In this document: positions 12,614 through 26,400 of the stretch, piece after piece | Layout of the letters: each line of letters starts with the position of its first letter | Numbering within the stretch: position 1 is the first letter of the stretch | Assembly (NCBI GenBank): GCA_035041965.1 | Contig: JAPYMA010001215.1 | Coordinates: 62,001 to 126,000, forward strand | DNA length: 64,000 bases | Source: Anisakis pegreffii | Lineage: Eukaryota > Nematoda > Chromadorea > Rhabditida > Anisakidae | Direction of reading: 5' to 3' | Position numbers and translations under genes: made by a program | Notes under the pieces: model-generated | The model's input: only the letters and a program-made list of their open reading frames with translations | Told to the model about the DNA's origin: nothing | The model's database searches: none

Positions 12614-15318
12614 ATGATCGAAGCATCGCCTTACAGCTGTCGTCCACAACTCCCAATGCAGCAGCAACCCAATCAAATGCCTCTCGTCCTGCGAAATCCA
12701 TTCACACCGTCCATAGCACCACTGAATTCTGCCTCTTCCGCTCCAACAATATTCCCGAATACAATAAACGCATATCATTGGTTAAGATATTGGCAACAGA
12801 TTTATCAACAAATATTGAATCAACCCATGCAACTACAGGTTATCGTTGTTAAACAATAATCAATTCCAGTTTTTCCACATTTCGGCCTAATTTTAGTTCC
12901 AAATGTAGTTCCATTATCAAATTCGTAATAATGTTACAACTCTCAGCCAATTCTGCTCTCTTATCCGTGCTTTTTTGAAATGAACAAAATCTCTGCAACC
13001 GTTCCGTTGGAACAACAGATGCAGTTAATATTAAAATCTGGAAATTTAAAAATCTGTTCATGAGAATAATAGAATTGATTCAGCAAATGTTGAACACCCA
13101 AATGGAACATGCAAATGCAGTTCGATTACAGAGGATGAAAGAGATTGGTGGATCACCGATGCAACCAGTGGTCACAACCAATACATTCATAAGCAACAAT
13201 CGCTTAGCAGCAGCAGCAGCAGCAGCATCTCAACAACAAAATTGCTCCACTCAGCCGTTCTCGAAATGCGCAATTAGCAACGCTCAACCAAAATTTGATT
13301 TTACGCAACTGGCCAGAAGTATCGAGAATGAACAGAAGGTCATCACTCATTGATTTTTCACTTTCCTGATGTTATCCCCAAGTAGAAGTTTCGCAGATAT
13401 ATTTTAGCAATCGTGAACACAGCCCAGGATCGTTTCATGGAAGCAGTTCATTTGTCTTAAACACGTAATTCGAATTTTTAGGTGCATATAGAAAGCATAA
13501 AGCTGGAACGTGTCAAGCAAGCCGCCACCATAATCCCAACCACTGCATCAGCCTTCACCCTTACACCTTACACCAAACCATGGTATGCAATACTGCATTC
13601 TACTATATTCCATTTGTGCTTTTCATGAGAAAGAATTTGCGTTCACACTTTAGTTAGCAATTCCTCACTTAAAAAATTCGATCAATAAACAGTAAGCATT
13701 TATTTTCATTACGATGATCGCAATGAAAGCTTTTGTGCCTGTTTGCTTGAACTCAACTCATCGCTTCATTTAAGCAGTGACCTTCCAGGTTCATGCTACC
13801 AAAACGCGGTGCTACACGAGCGTCAAGACCTAAAAAAGAGTTTATTTGTAAATTCTGTAATCGTCACTTCACAAAATCTTATAACTTGCTGATTCATGAA
13901 CGAACACATACAGATGAGCGGCCGTATGACTGTGACATATGCGGAAAAGCATTTCGACGACAGGATCATCTCAGAGATCACAGGTTGATTTCATCACTTC
14001 ATCCAAAACTATCAAATTTTTCCATCGAAATTATGTAGTATGGCCTCTGTCGATTGCACAAAACCCAAATTCCTAAAAGATTTTACTCCTCACATTGTTA
14101 TGTAACCACTCGTTGCCGTTCACGTTTCCGTTATGCAAAAGGTCTGTTATGCGTGTTGCAATCTTACAATTAGATCTTTCTCTATGCCCATATCATTGCT
14201 AAACGGATGACTTGAATCGGTTTCTTGACCAGAATTACTTTTTGAGAATGAGTGAGATTTTCACTGCTAATCCACCAAACTTATTGATTGATGGCTCGTC
14301 TTACGACCTAATTGCCAAAAAGAAATCAATATAGGGGGTGTACTGTAAGTAAGCATCACAGTGTCCAATCCAATGTCGCTTAGCGTTACAGTGCACACAC
14401 CACAAAGGGTCAGTGCATCTAAAACAAATGCTTCTTGTTCTCCAATCAGACTCTATTAAGCCGAATGTTTTCAGTTATGCCCGAATGTTTTCATTCGGGT
14501 GCCTCAACAAGACTTTCAGTGTTTCCTTGCTGGGGTTCGCATATCTTCACTTATCCTCCACAAAAAAAAATCGCCGACTTGCGCAGAATACGTTTCCGGT
14601 CCTCCGAATCAAGAAAAATGCCTCAAAATTTTATATTTCTGATTCTAATCATTTGCAGATTCATTCATTCAAAAGATAAACCGTTCAAATGTGAAGTTTG
14701 TCAGAAAGGATTTTGTCAGTCGCGAACACTTCAAGTGCATCGTCTATCTCATTCACAGCTATCACGAAGCGATGCCAAAAAGATGATGATGCATAAACGA
14801 TCATCCAGTAATCTCTCAGCGATCAGTCGTCTCTCAGAGGTGAGTACCGCTACCAACTGTTCATAGTGATGTTTATAAACTATATTGTTCAATACTGTGA
14901 AGTGATCGTTTATATAATCAGAAAACATTGTCTCATTTCATCAACAATGAATGAAAGAGAGAGCAACTTTCGAGAACAACACCTTATCATTCAAATCCAC
15001 GCTTTGTCACAGTAGATTACAAACCTGCCAACCATAACAAGCTTTCGCATCTTGATCTGTTTTCAGCAAAAAATTGCTGTGAACTAACACTAATTTTAGC
15101 GAATAAATGCGAATCTGTCTGTTTTTCAAAATTTCGGATCGAAGCAAGAAGTGAGCAGCAACATAAAATCATTTTATGAAATTATTGCACCGTTTTCTTT
15201 AAATTTCAAAATAATGACTCAGGGAAATGATTTCTTGAATGTTTTTCAGCCACTAGAAAAGAAGAAATCGCCCGAAGGAACTGGTCAACTTCCACGTTTT
15301 GTTGCTGTGACACCGTAA
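12614..15318 (+). CDS. odd: Odd-skipped family C2H2 zinc-finger transcription factor
   Basis: Six exons give a 341-residue protein: 12614-12838, 13084-13338, 13482-13582, 13789-13983, 14659-14839 and 15250-15318 (TAA). All junctions keep frame. The N-terminal half is rich in Gln, Asn, Pro and Met and has a seven-Ala run at about residues 117-123. Three C2H2 fingers follow: C214/C217-H230/H234, C242/C245-H258/H262 and C270/C273-H286/H290. The finger block [20 protein letters not shown] and the second-finger helix RRQDHLRDH are hallmarks of Odd-skipped/OSR proteins, which bind DNA and pattern gut, segments and mesoderm in animals. An intron splits the finger block between fingers 2 and 3. The tail is a short Lys/Pro stretch. 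The ATG at 12614 is the first in its open frame, but 5' exons upstream cannot be excluded. Family assignment is firm; which paralogue (odd-1 or odd-2 type) is not resolvable. Confidence 0.9.
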
Positions 15319-18300
15319 ATTTCGTTACGTTCATCAAGTTTTTGTATTTTATTTATTCGTCACAATTCAAGGTATTAACAGTTGTGATATGCAGTCAATG
15401 CTGAACAATATTCGATCACCGAACTATTGCGTTGCACCCATTTAATTTGATAAATATTAGAGCTGGATTGACGGAATTTCTCCGATCGAAACTCTTTAAC
15501 CAAATTGCTGTCAAGCCCTCTTGAATTATTGCGTTACAGAATTTTAAACACGGGCGTTTAGTGTACTCTAAATTGATCCAGTTCGCTTCCAACTATAGTT
15601 CTGGTATATGCCTTATTCTGTCAGTGATCGAATCTGAAAGCAACTTCAACTACTTTCGATTAGAAAGCGATAATTCGATTATTGATCTCTTTCTACTTTC
15701 CTGTATTCTTTTATTTATTATCGATGATGTCCTTTACACATTTGACAACTCCTATGGCCAATCATTTAAAAATGCGATTCGATTTGTTTCAAATGAATCT
15801 AGATATTGAGACTTATGTGGTGAAAAGTGGGCATACCAGATAATATCTAAGCGTCAAAATGTTCAGTGATGTTTTGATTTTGGCCGACGAGAGGGAACTC
15901 TTCGGGAAAGGCATTTATTTAGTGTTTGGGTAAAACTGGAAAAAGTGAGTGAATTCATCCTGAATCGAAATGTTAATTATTACAGTTTGCTGGAAATTTT
16001 ACATGTTACCATACATAGTTGAGCCCTGTTAGGTTCTCTATCTAGCGATGATGCTTACACACTTAAGTTAGGCAATTTCACATGCTTCCTGTACAACTCT
16101 CGCCACCAATGCCCACTTCACAGGTGATCTAACAATAAGGAGAGAAAATATTCCCCACCCAATTTCGGATGCAAGGAGATAATCGTGATTTTATATTGAG
16201 TTCTGAGGATGGACGATAACTTCGGTGATTGTCCAGTTCTTATGTGAATGATCTGGTTAGTAATCTGTAATTACTGGATTGTCTTCTTATTACATTGATG
16301 CGTGTGACATTATCTCGAGTCATCAATTTCTTCTTGTTGTTTTTGTTTTGTATTCGAATCGTTCATTTCAAAGAGTTATCGTGTTAACTTTGTTTTCATT
16401 TATTTCAGTTTGTTTAATTACAATTCATTTTTGAAATGACCGTTCCAATTTGAGAATTCTGTGGGGAGAAGGATTCAGTTCAGATGCAAATATCATCTTG
16501 TTAAATTCGATGAATGAGGTGACGAGAAGATATTTATTGCAAAAATCAGTCAGTCAGTCGCTAACATTCCAACTTTGCAACAACAATTCACGTTCCTCTT
16601 TGTTCTAAAACAGATCAACGCCTTCACAACGCTCCATTCGTGCCTTAAACAATTACTTTGTTTAATCATTACAATTGTATACTATGTTGTATCTATTATT
16701 GAACATTCGCTTAGTCTGTGAATTTATTCCGTTAATGAATAAAATTCGATCTTCTCCTGTATTTTTTCAGACGTCTACACTCCACGATTGGAATGGAATA
16801 GATTAACCGGATGATACGTAAACAATATAACTGATAACAGCCATTACAAAGCGACTGTGATGAATCGTTTGAGTAGACACAACACTGACATTAACACATA
16901 ACAATAAGGATAATGAAATGAATGTAAGATCATCGGTGATAGTGATAATATTAATAGGTACCAGGAATGATAGAAATATTAATAATGAAGATAGTAATAG
17001 TAACAATAATAATTATCATTACTACCATTGTTATTAATTATTATCATTATTGTTATTATTTATTATTAGTAGTATAATAATTACTTCTATTCTAACAACG
17101 CAAAAGTAATGACAACAAAAAAACGCAAAACGCTTCTAAAATAAATCTTATATAGTATTAATAGCTCAAGCTTAGGCTTAGGTGAAAGCTTTGTAAGAAA
17201 AGTCATTCTGAAGAATTTGTGCACACTACCAGTAAGAATGGAACAATACCTTGCAATTCAACGATTAATTGCTCACCATTCCAACTGTAATATCGAATGA
17301 TAATCTCATAAAATCCAACACATTTTCGCACAACATTTTGCTCCGATTCATACAAATCGAAATCGAATTGAAGTGAATAGTACAAAAGTACAAATAGAAA
17401 TGAATATCGCAAAGTGAATATTACAAAACACTGTCTAAAAATGCTGCTCAAGCGATTTTTCATGATCAAGTTCGTATAATCGACACAGTGATCAAAATTT
17501 TTGGCACATTATGTTCACGACAAAATTACTTCAGAAATGTCCTCGTTGAATTGGATACAATTCTTGACATATGCATATCCACATATTTTTCTTACAGGTA
17601 AGAATTCATCAATCAGTTATAATAGCTGCAAGGATTATTGGACTCTTTTACAAATTTGGGCATACATTAAGCCTCCTGAACTGAGCCAGATGAAGAACAT
17701 GACAAATCATAGCATTGCTCATGAATACATACAGCGAATTCATCCAGCAAGTCGTACGCTTTAGATAAAGTTGACTTTCTACACTTTGTTTACACTACAA
17801 TACTGAATTATTATCGGCTGCAAGTCGAGCTTGAAGTTAACTAAAACACCGCGAAAACACACAAACTCAAGCCTCTCAACTCTACCTTTCTGAATTAACC
17901 AGACTGTTTTGGTACTTTGCGTCTATTTTAGAAGCCCTCAAACTGACTACAGCAAAAATATCCGTGAATGTGCTCACAGGCTTCAAATGTGTTTTTCGTT
18001 GCATTCATTTTTCTTCCTATTCAATGCTGAAATTTCATTGGTCAGTGAATAAAATCACAATCCCTACTGATCACATTCTTCGAATGTTAAAGTTTTATTT
18101 GTCAAAAATATCCACTCATTATTCTTCATTCAAAACGATAAGCACTGAATTGGAATTGTGCTTCCATTCCGTAAAATTTGCATGTCGCGTGTGAAGTTGA
18201 TTGATTTTTCATTTCAGTGACTCGATTCGAAGCAACACGGATTGAATTTTAGTTAATCCAATAGATGTGAACAGACCTTCGCTTGCTTTCACTCATTGTC

Positions 18301-20412
18301 AGTGCTATTTTATCATATAAACCGCACACATTCACATCTATATCATTCATTGTTTTCTATGAAAAAAAATCTCATTGTTTGAATCCAGATGTTTGCTTAA
18401 TTCTTTGCAATTTGTCTGACGAACTGATTGGTCTGACGCTCGTAGCTAAACTTAACGTTCGATTTTCATGTAACTCATCCTCAGCATTCAAGGAAACAAA
18501 ATGAAGCAGTGAAAAACGAATTTTTGCCGCTTTACGCTTTGTTGAATGTAAGCACGAGTTCAAAACTGCCCTTTCAGCTTATCACTGAATTATTAGGAAT
18601 TATTATGCTTTAACGTATGCGTGTGATAGTGCAATACTTTATGGTGATACTCTTTAATCATATGAATATTGCAATCAATTACAAATAAAAACTACCTGAC
18701 TGAATAAATGAACCATAAACGTGATAATATGCTCGGAATCCGAGTTTCGATTTCTGCCACTAAATAACGCTCTATTCAGCAGTTAGCTACTTTATCATCT
18801 TTCCAATCTGATGAAATTTATTGATATAGGTACAAACCGAGTGGTGTACCAATATCACATTAATGTTGTGAGCCTGAGCCAAGCTATGATCCGGTTTTTA
18901 TCTATTATCTAATTACTTGTTACATCACATCTGATAAACCTATGAAGGCATTTAATGACCCAATATATGCTTAAGAATCAAATTATCTTAATCGACTGTT
19001 TAAGAAACGATCTCATTAGAAATTTGATTATAGCTCTCGTCCAGTCAGAACAATTTGATGCTCAAAGCAACAATTTGGTTGCGATCACAGATGAGTTCGC
19101 TACACTGATAAGTCTTAAATGAATCCGGAAACTTTCTCAGCATATTCTCATCACTTTCATACTTGATTCGTTCATCGTTCAACTACACCATTCAAGACAT
19201 AGTGTCAGCAGAGAAGTTCTCTCACCATAGCTTATTGTGTTATTATAGTTGTGCCGTAGTAATATTTGAAAAGCAAAATTATAATACTTGTTCCTAATAA
19301 ACAAAACAGATGTCATTTGTTTTCTAAAAGGCGATTTTTTTGGCGACTTCTTAGACAGAGACATTGGCGAAGTGACACCGTTCGGCAGTAAAGTCAGGTG
19401 TTCGGAAGTGTTTTTTTTTTTGTTTGATTAATCCAATTGAATAGCGAGTGAATTGATGGCGTTAACAATAGCACATGATCAACAAAATCGTAAAGAATTT
19501 TCACTTCCTCATGTCTTAGAAAATGATACACAGCTGTTTTGGAGGAGTAACTGTAATGTGTTCTAGAGTCACTTGGATAAAGAATAGGCCATTATCACTT
19601 GGATTCATGCTCACATAGAGGATGAGATTCGGTGGAGTTTTTGTTAAAGACTATCTCTCATCCGGAACTGAGTTCAACAATAAGCACTACCGAAAATCTT
19701 TTGAGTTCACGCAGACGTATGAACCATAAATGGCACACGATGTTAAGTGTTGTTATTCAAAGATCATCCGAGTTTTGTACTTTGAAAATACTATTTCAGG
19801 ATGTCGTGCGGTGTGATGTTTTAGCTGGAGGCATTCCACTGAAAAAGGGTTCTCCGTGCTGCTCGAGACAAACTGTAATACTCACATGTGATAACGATTT
19901 TGTCGGTTCGTTCGGTTGTTGTTTCGTTTGCTCATCTGCCGTTCTTCATTCGGTGACGCGATTGCTCAGCACCGATATCAATTGATCTGCATTTAGTTTG
20001 TCTTGTTCTATTGCTTTATATTAAACCATAGTGACTGATGTTCATCCGAAGCATTCTCGCATGTTTTTGAGTTCCAATGCTTTGTTGAGTTTTAATAAAG
20101 CATGATCTGCAAGTAACCATTGCGGCACCATTGAACGACGAACACTTTTGTTGTGATTGCAGTTGTTTAATTAAAACGAAGGTGTTTTTCGGTTGAATGA
20201 CATGGCATGTGTAGTAATGGTGGATTAGATGAAAGTAATGATGGATTAGATGAAAGTCTCATTTCAAGTCATTTTTTGGAAAATTAAATTCGCTGTTGGT
20301 TTGGGATTATTTCTCAAATTATTCTCTGCTATTTTGATTCCAAATTAAAGAAAAATATGTTTCAGTTAAGAAGAATACGTGTTGAACTATTGGCCACAAT
20401 TCTACAACGCCA
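15319..20412. other. Gene-poor interval between odd and PIEZO genes
   Basis: No exon chain was recognised. A cysteine-rich open frame behind a TTTCAG acceptor at about 19798-19985 and a hydrophobic minus-strand frame at 17203-17469 were examined but have no supporting partners. The missing N-terminal exon(s) of the PIEZO gene, if they exist, should lie here. Confidence 0.45.
16960..17100. repeat. AAT/ATT trinucleotide low-complexity patch
   Basis: Imperfect runs of AAT and TAG-type triplets change into ATT-type triplets part way through, so the patch can fold back on itself weakly. No coding signal. Confidence 0.7.
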
Positions 20413-23400
20413 ATGTCTCTGCAGTCAACAACAGCACAGCTTTTCGGTCTATTCCTCCTAGGCCTAGCGTCAGTTTCCACGCAAAGTATTTATCATCTAA
20501 CGCTGTTTCTTGCCTCATTGATCCTCAACGCTGCATTCGCATTCGGACGACGTTTCCCTTCATCACAATTAACCGTCAACTTTTGTATTGCTTACTTAGT
20601 GATTCATCTATCAATACAATTCATCTCACAGATTCCGTTCATTCGAGGCTATATCACCACATCGATTAGCAGGTTGTTAACCATTGATCAATTGTTATTT
20701 GAGATGTGTTGGTCTCGTTTTCAAATTTTTCATTTTGCAATATATTGACAAAGTTCATAAATTAATGAAAACACAGTGCTCTCTAGTCATTGAACTGATC
20801 TTGAGATTGTTTTACTGCACGTGGCAGAACTTTTTAAAGTATTCTCAGATTTGGTTTCCTTCATGAAAACATATTTCACTGAACAAGTCGTTCATTTGCA
20901 GTGTTCTTGGTATTGTACGACTCTATTGCGCCCATGACGAAGATGAGAAACCTTGTAAGGAGGTCTTTTGGAGTGTTTATATGGGATTTATGGCCGAAAT
21001 TTGCTTGATCATATTGCTCACTTACAATCGGAAGTAATTCCTTTCTCTTCTCACCTAATACGAATAAATACCTTATTCTATATTATTCGCTAAAACTGCC
21101 GAGAACCTAACCAACACCAGTAATATTCATATGAGCTGATTAGTCGTAAGATCGCATTGTTCACAAACAAATGTAATCAATTTCCTTTCGTAAGGTTTCA
21201 ATATCTGTGAAATATCTATCCTATGCAAATTGTTTACACTTCGCTACAGTGCCTCCTCACCGGATTATTTTTAGTTTTCTGGCCTCTTCTTATTCACCTT
21301 ATTATAGTGGTTTATTGCAATGCTTCTAAAAGAGCTGATTTAAAGAATGATTTATAGTGATTGCAGAAGTACTACTTCACGGACTGATAGCAACAATAGC
21401 AACAGCAACAGTAGCAGAGATGGTAATGTCGTGGATGTGCATGCACTGAAACATTTCTATCTACTAACACCTGTAGCACTTATTTCATGGGCGTTGTTGT
21501 TCCCCTCATGGCTTAGTTTCTTCTGGCTTCTGTCATCGTGGTTCGTTTTCTCCCTGATTGCCGAACGAACACATCGGTTGTCTGTTGCACCTTTCCTTAT
21601 TATCTATGCTTCGGTTAGTTTTTATTGTTGTCATTGTCACTTATTATTATTACTCTCATTTTACTCATTACTCATATCATTTTAATTCCCTAATCTATCC
21701 TTACATGTTCACAGTATATGTTAAGAAATCTCACTGAATGCTAGCAGTTCACTATTTTAATCTCTTAGTTGGGTTTGGCGAAATGAAACTTCGAAAAAAT
21801 TATTTGGAGGAGATAATAGTAAAGCGAATCCTATAGATTTTTGATTTAGTAACATAATTTTTTATGGTTTAGTTTTTACTGATCATGCAGTATATCTGTT
21901 CGCTGTATGATTTCGGTAGTGGCACAGTTGAAAGAATTGGATTTCACTCAAGCAAAGGATCGGCTGCGTTCTATTCGTTACTGTGTAAAGTGTGTTGTTT
22001 TTCCTTCAGCAATTATTTTTTATGATATCAGTTCGATGATTGCTTTATGTTTTATGGCAATCGAATAACTCTCAGCAATGATCACTTGTAACGAATATCC
22101 TCACAATCGCCTGTATCAACTAAATCATTCGGATTGTCATCCATTTACGTTCAACTAACCATGAGAATACAGAAGTACTGGGAAACTGTTTTGCTGCTTG
22201 TGGAAATGATATAATTTCCGAATTTCTTACGGAAATTTGTAAACATTGAAATTTTTTGAAAATCTATAATTTAATGATTTGATATAATCATGATAAAGTT
22301 GACAATGTACCAGAGTTGTGTTTAAGTGGCTGTTCAGTATACCATTCTATATAATGCGCCACTTGGATGGATGTCAGCTGAGTGCTATGCCACAACGATG
22401 TATTCGGCGATTATCAGTGAGTTTCGAGAGTGGTCGGACGTACGAATGGATCACGCCTTTTGTATGTCTGTTTGCATGTGAGTTACAGTTAATGTCCATT
22501 GCTTTGTGAATATTCCTTATCTTTATTTTGTCTATTCCACTTGTTCATAATGTATTTAAATTTTGTACCATTGCACCAAATCACAATCGAATTCGATTGC
22601 AAGTGAATAAATTACTTTTATCTTAAATTGATGGTGTACTGTTTTCAGGTATATTGTACGTATGTTTTTATTATTTATATTTGCTAATATATGGGGATTG
22701 GCCAGCGCTAAAACCTGAGGAATGGATATCGAAAGAAGCTGGTGAATTAATCGTGGCATTATGGCTTCCAATCCTCTTCATTTTACTGCTCATATTTGTT
22801 CATATGAAAAAGTTTGTTTTACACCTTCACTTTAAGATGGTTTTCTGTTCTAGTGAGACATTTCGTTTTATTGCTTGTGTAATCTAGCAGAGTCTAGCAC
22901 TTATTTAGATATATGTTAGAATGGAAACATTGCAGATTCGAAACTTCACTGGACATTACATTACATCCATCGTCACCCATCTCACAAACAGTTTTCGTAC
23001 ATTACGATACCATTCTGTCGCTCTCTATTTGTATATTTGCCGCATGCAATATATCTGTAATCGGTCTTCTGCTTATGTTGCTTTCGTTACTTATTTTCAT
23101 CTCAAAACCAAAAATATGTTAGTTGGCTGATCTCATTCATATTCCTCATCTATCAGCTCGTGAAAATAGCTTTTTGTTTAATGCTTCTCAAGGTTTCGTA
23201 ATTTTAAATTTTTAATCGTTTGGATATCCATATCAAATACATATGAAGGGAACCGCCATGCAGGTCAATGAATTGATTCAGTGGCAATGCGACAGATGAG
23301 CTCACTGAATAGAATTTTGTTGTACTTTCTATTTCAGGTAGAGTGGCCAGTTGTATTGCGAGCATCCTTCTGGCACTAATATGGCTGTTCTCATTTCTGA

Positions 23401-26400
23401 GTTCGGCAATGCAGTTACCCGTACTCGTGTTTCCGGAGAGTTGTCAGCAAGCTTTCGTTATCGATCGAAATACCGCACAGTGGCTAGGATTTTGGCCTGC
23501 ACAGGTATTCGTTATGGAAGATTTTTTTTGTTTTTGAAATCATCAGATATGGAAAGTGATCTCGTGTTGCTTTTGTTGCGATCGGCAAAGAATAAATAAT
23601 CGCGGAGTAAAATGAAGATTGCTGTTAAGAATTTCGTTAGAGCTTAAGGGAGCGTTGCAGATTGGGGAGGTATTGGAGAGGTGAAGAGAATGTTTTTGAT
23701 GGATGCAGGACTGTTGATTTTGCGATCGTGTATCTTTGGTGTTGTAATTCGTTGAATTTCTTGCAGACATGGCCAGTTATAGTGTTGTTATTCATGATTT
23801 CGATGCGACCAGCAGTTGCAGTTGACAAATCGCAATGGCTGAGTGAGATAAAGCGAGTTGATGCCGAGAAGGTTGATCACTCTTCCGAAATTTTTTAAGA
23901 TTTCGTACGTAATCATAAAATTCAAAACTCACCCCAATTACATATAGACATACTTCTATAAACGTATATGACTGGAATTTGGTAATGAATTGAAATGCGA
24001 TCAAAATTCATTTCTTGACTGATCTGAATGCTAGAGCTTTTTTTATTGTAAAAGCCTAAAGTGCAGATAATTTTGATGTGCTGTTTCTGATGACTTGCTA
24101 TCTTCGTTCTTTTTACGCACTTGATAACTACGGATATTAATGTAGCTGATAATTGGTGTCGTTTTTCAGGATATCACTTCCCTGATGAAATATTTAACAA
24201 AATATTGGATGCATAAGTTTGGTGTTGAAGTAAGTTGATGTTTGCATTTGAACCATAAATAGGTTTTGTTCGGAAATGAGAAATACCATTAGCCATTACC
24301 TTGAGTTACGCTCAGAGTGTGAAATTTCAATCCCTTCGGTGCTCTTTGTGATTTTTTTTTCGTTGAGCTGAATGAGTTGAAGAGTGGAACGATTTTGAGT
24401 TTTTAGAAAAGGGCATTATTATTACTGTTATTACCAGTCTCATAAGGACTGCTGATGAAAGAAATGCGATCGAAGACTGTATGCTCTTCTACCTCAAATT
24501 TCAGGCGTCTTTGATTTGTGGGCTCATATTGGCGTGTATTCATAAGGATATCTTCGGTCTTTTCTTATTAATCTCCGTATTGCTGTTGAGAATATTTGCA
24601 AGGCGCAGACAAGCGTTACTCTGGGCTCCCTATACACGTACCTTATTAGCAGTTCTAATTGTGGAATACGTTTCAACTTTGGGCACTCCTCATCAGGTAT
24701 TGCATTATTCTATTGGAAATTGTAAATGACATGAACACATTCGGTGAGAATTGTGGCTAAGCTTTCGATTTCTATCAATTGATAAATGATTTTCAATGGT
24801 TGCATTGTTTTAGTGATAAATAATTTGTAATTGTTAACTGAAATTCATCCGTATGATTGCAATAATTTCAGTTCTCAAAATGTTTTCTGCAATTCTGGAG
24901 TGTTTGGCCAAAATCGATTAAAAGATACTTCCTCTTACCGTCCTCAGCATCATCGAATCCAATCATTATTTTTGATTATATTCTTGTGCTTTTCCTCTTC
25001 GTTCAAAAAGATGTGTTCGGCAGAGATGTGAGCTGTTTTCCTTTCTTACTTTATCATTACCAATATAGTATCGTATCTTTTTTTATGAAAGCTTCACAGC
25101 GCTTTTCTAGTTGTAATATCGGTCGTTAAAGTTGGATTTGTTATTCATAGGCTGAAATTGTCGACTCTGAAAACATCTCCGGTTTGCAGGATGATCATCC
25201 GGGTGGTGACAACACACCGCTATCGGATCCGCATCAGCCAATTCCTCCGATGTACAAAGATTTCATTTCAACTAAAGGGTATCTATCCTCCTATTGTATA
25301 ATCGTTGAAATTTTGTCAAGTGTTCAAATGGTTCCTACTTGAAACCTCTCTGAGTCCATATGAAATCAGTCATTCAGTGAAAAGTTATCATCAAATATCT
25401 TTTAAGCTACTGATGAAAAAACTAAATGAATATTGTTGTATGTTTGTTGAAATAATTACCAAAACAGCGATGCATTTCGGCCAGATTCATGTACGTTTTA
25501 GATGGTATCAAACTGATGAATTTTCATCATGGAGCGCTTGAATGCTATTGTCATGAAATATGAGATGTGCAAATTAGGTTTACAATGTTTCAGGAGTTTG
25601 ATATCCTATCTACATTCGGTTGTATTTCTGTACTCGCATTGGATAACGTTGATAATCGTTCTGATATGTTGTATCAAAGGTGGATCGATATTTGCATTCG
25701 TCTATTTGATTGTCGTGTTTGTGTTGCTTTGGAAGGGCACTGACCTGTACGCGACACAACCCTTCGATAATTTCATCGCTTTTTGGAATTATCTCATCTA
25801 CTACAATTTTGTCGTAATCGCAGTTAAGGCCATCTATTTGGTTGGTATTTTTGTTTTGTTTGTCATATTTCATTTCACATTTCTCTTTTTTATTTCATTT
25901 TTCATTTTATTTCAGTTTTTTTCATTCTTTCACATTTTTTCTTTTTCATTTTTTAAAAAATTTTTTAGTATGTCATGCAATGATTTAGTTGCAATGTTTT
26001 GTGATGAAGCGTTCGAGTGCAATTTATAATAAACTGTTGTTGTTGAAGAATACGATGTGTGTATTTGAATTGGAAGTGCCATGCTGGCTGGAGAGAGTGT
26101 TGGGTGTCTACTGCAAGCAGTTAGCGTGCGAGTTGTCCAATGGAGGATCGTCGTCGATTTGGTTCGACGTGTTCTGTTTTGCCGCGTTAATGTTCCAGAT
26201 GCGCATCTTCAAGTCACACTATTTTCAATTCGTTATCACTGACTACAGAGCTGATCGCGTGCTTGGCTCTAGGTTCGTTTATTGTTTATGTCATTTCATT
26301 TTTTTGAATTGAGATCTATGTTTCAAACAGCTGATTGATCGGTTGTCTATGAGTTGATTACGCAATATTTGATTCAGTTCTGAGGGTTTTCCTAAAGTTT

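Noticed and set aside
17168..17190. CTTAGGCTTAGG, resembling the nematode telomere repeat TTAGGC
   Set aside because: Fewer than two full units and no extension on either side, so chance is the simplest explanation.
20379..20669. Alternative 96-codon plus-strand frame over the first PIEZO exon
   Set aside because: It is a shadow of the hydrophobic frame starting at 20413, which splices in phase into the next PIEZO exon.
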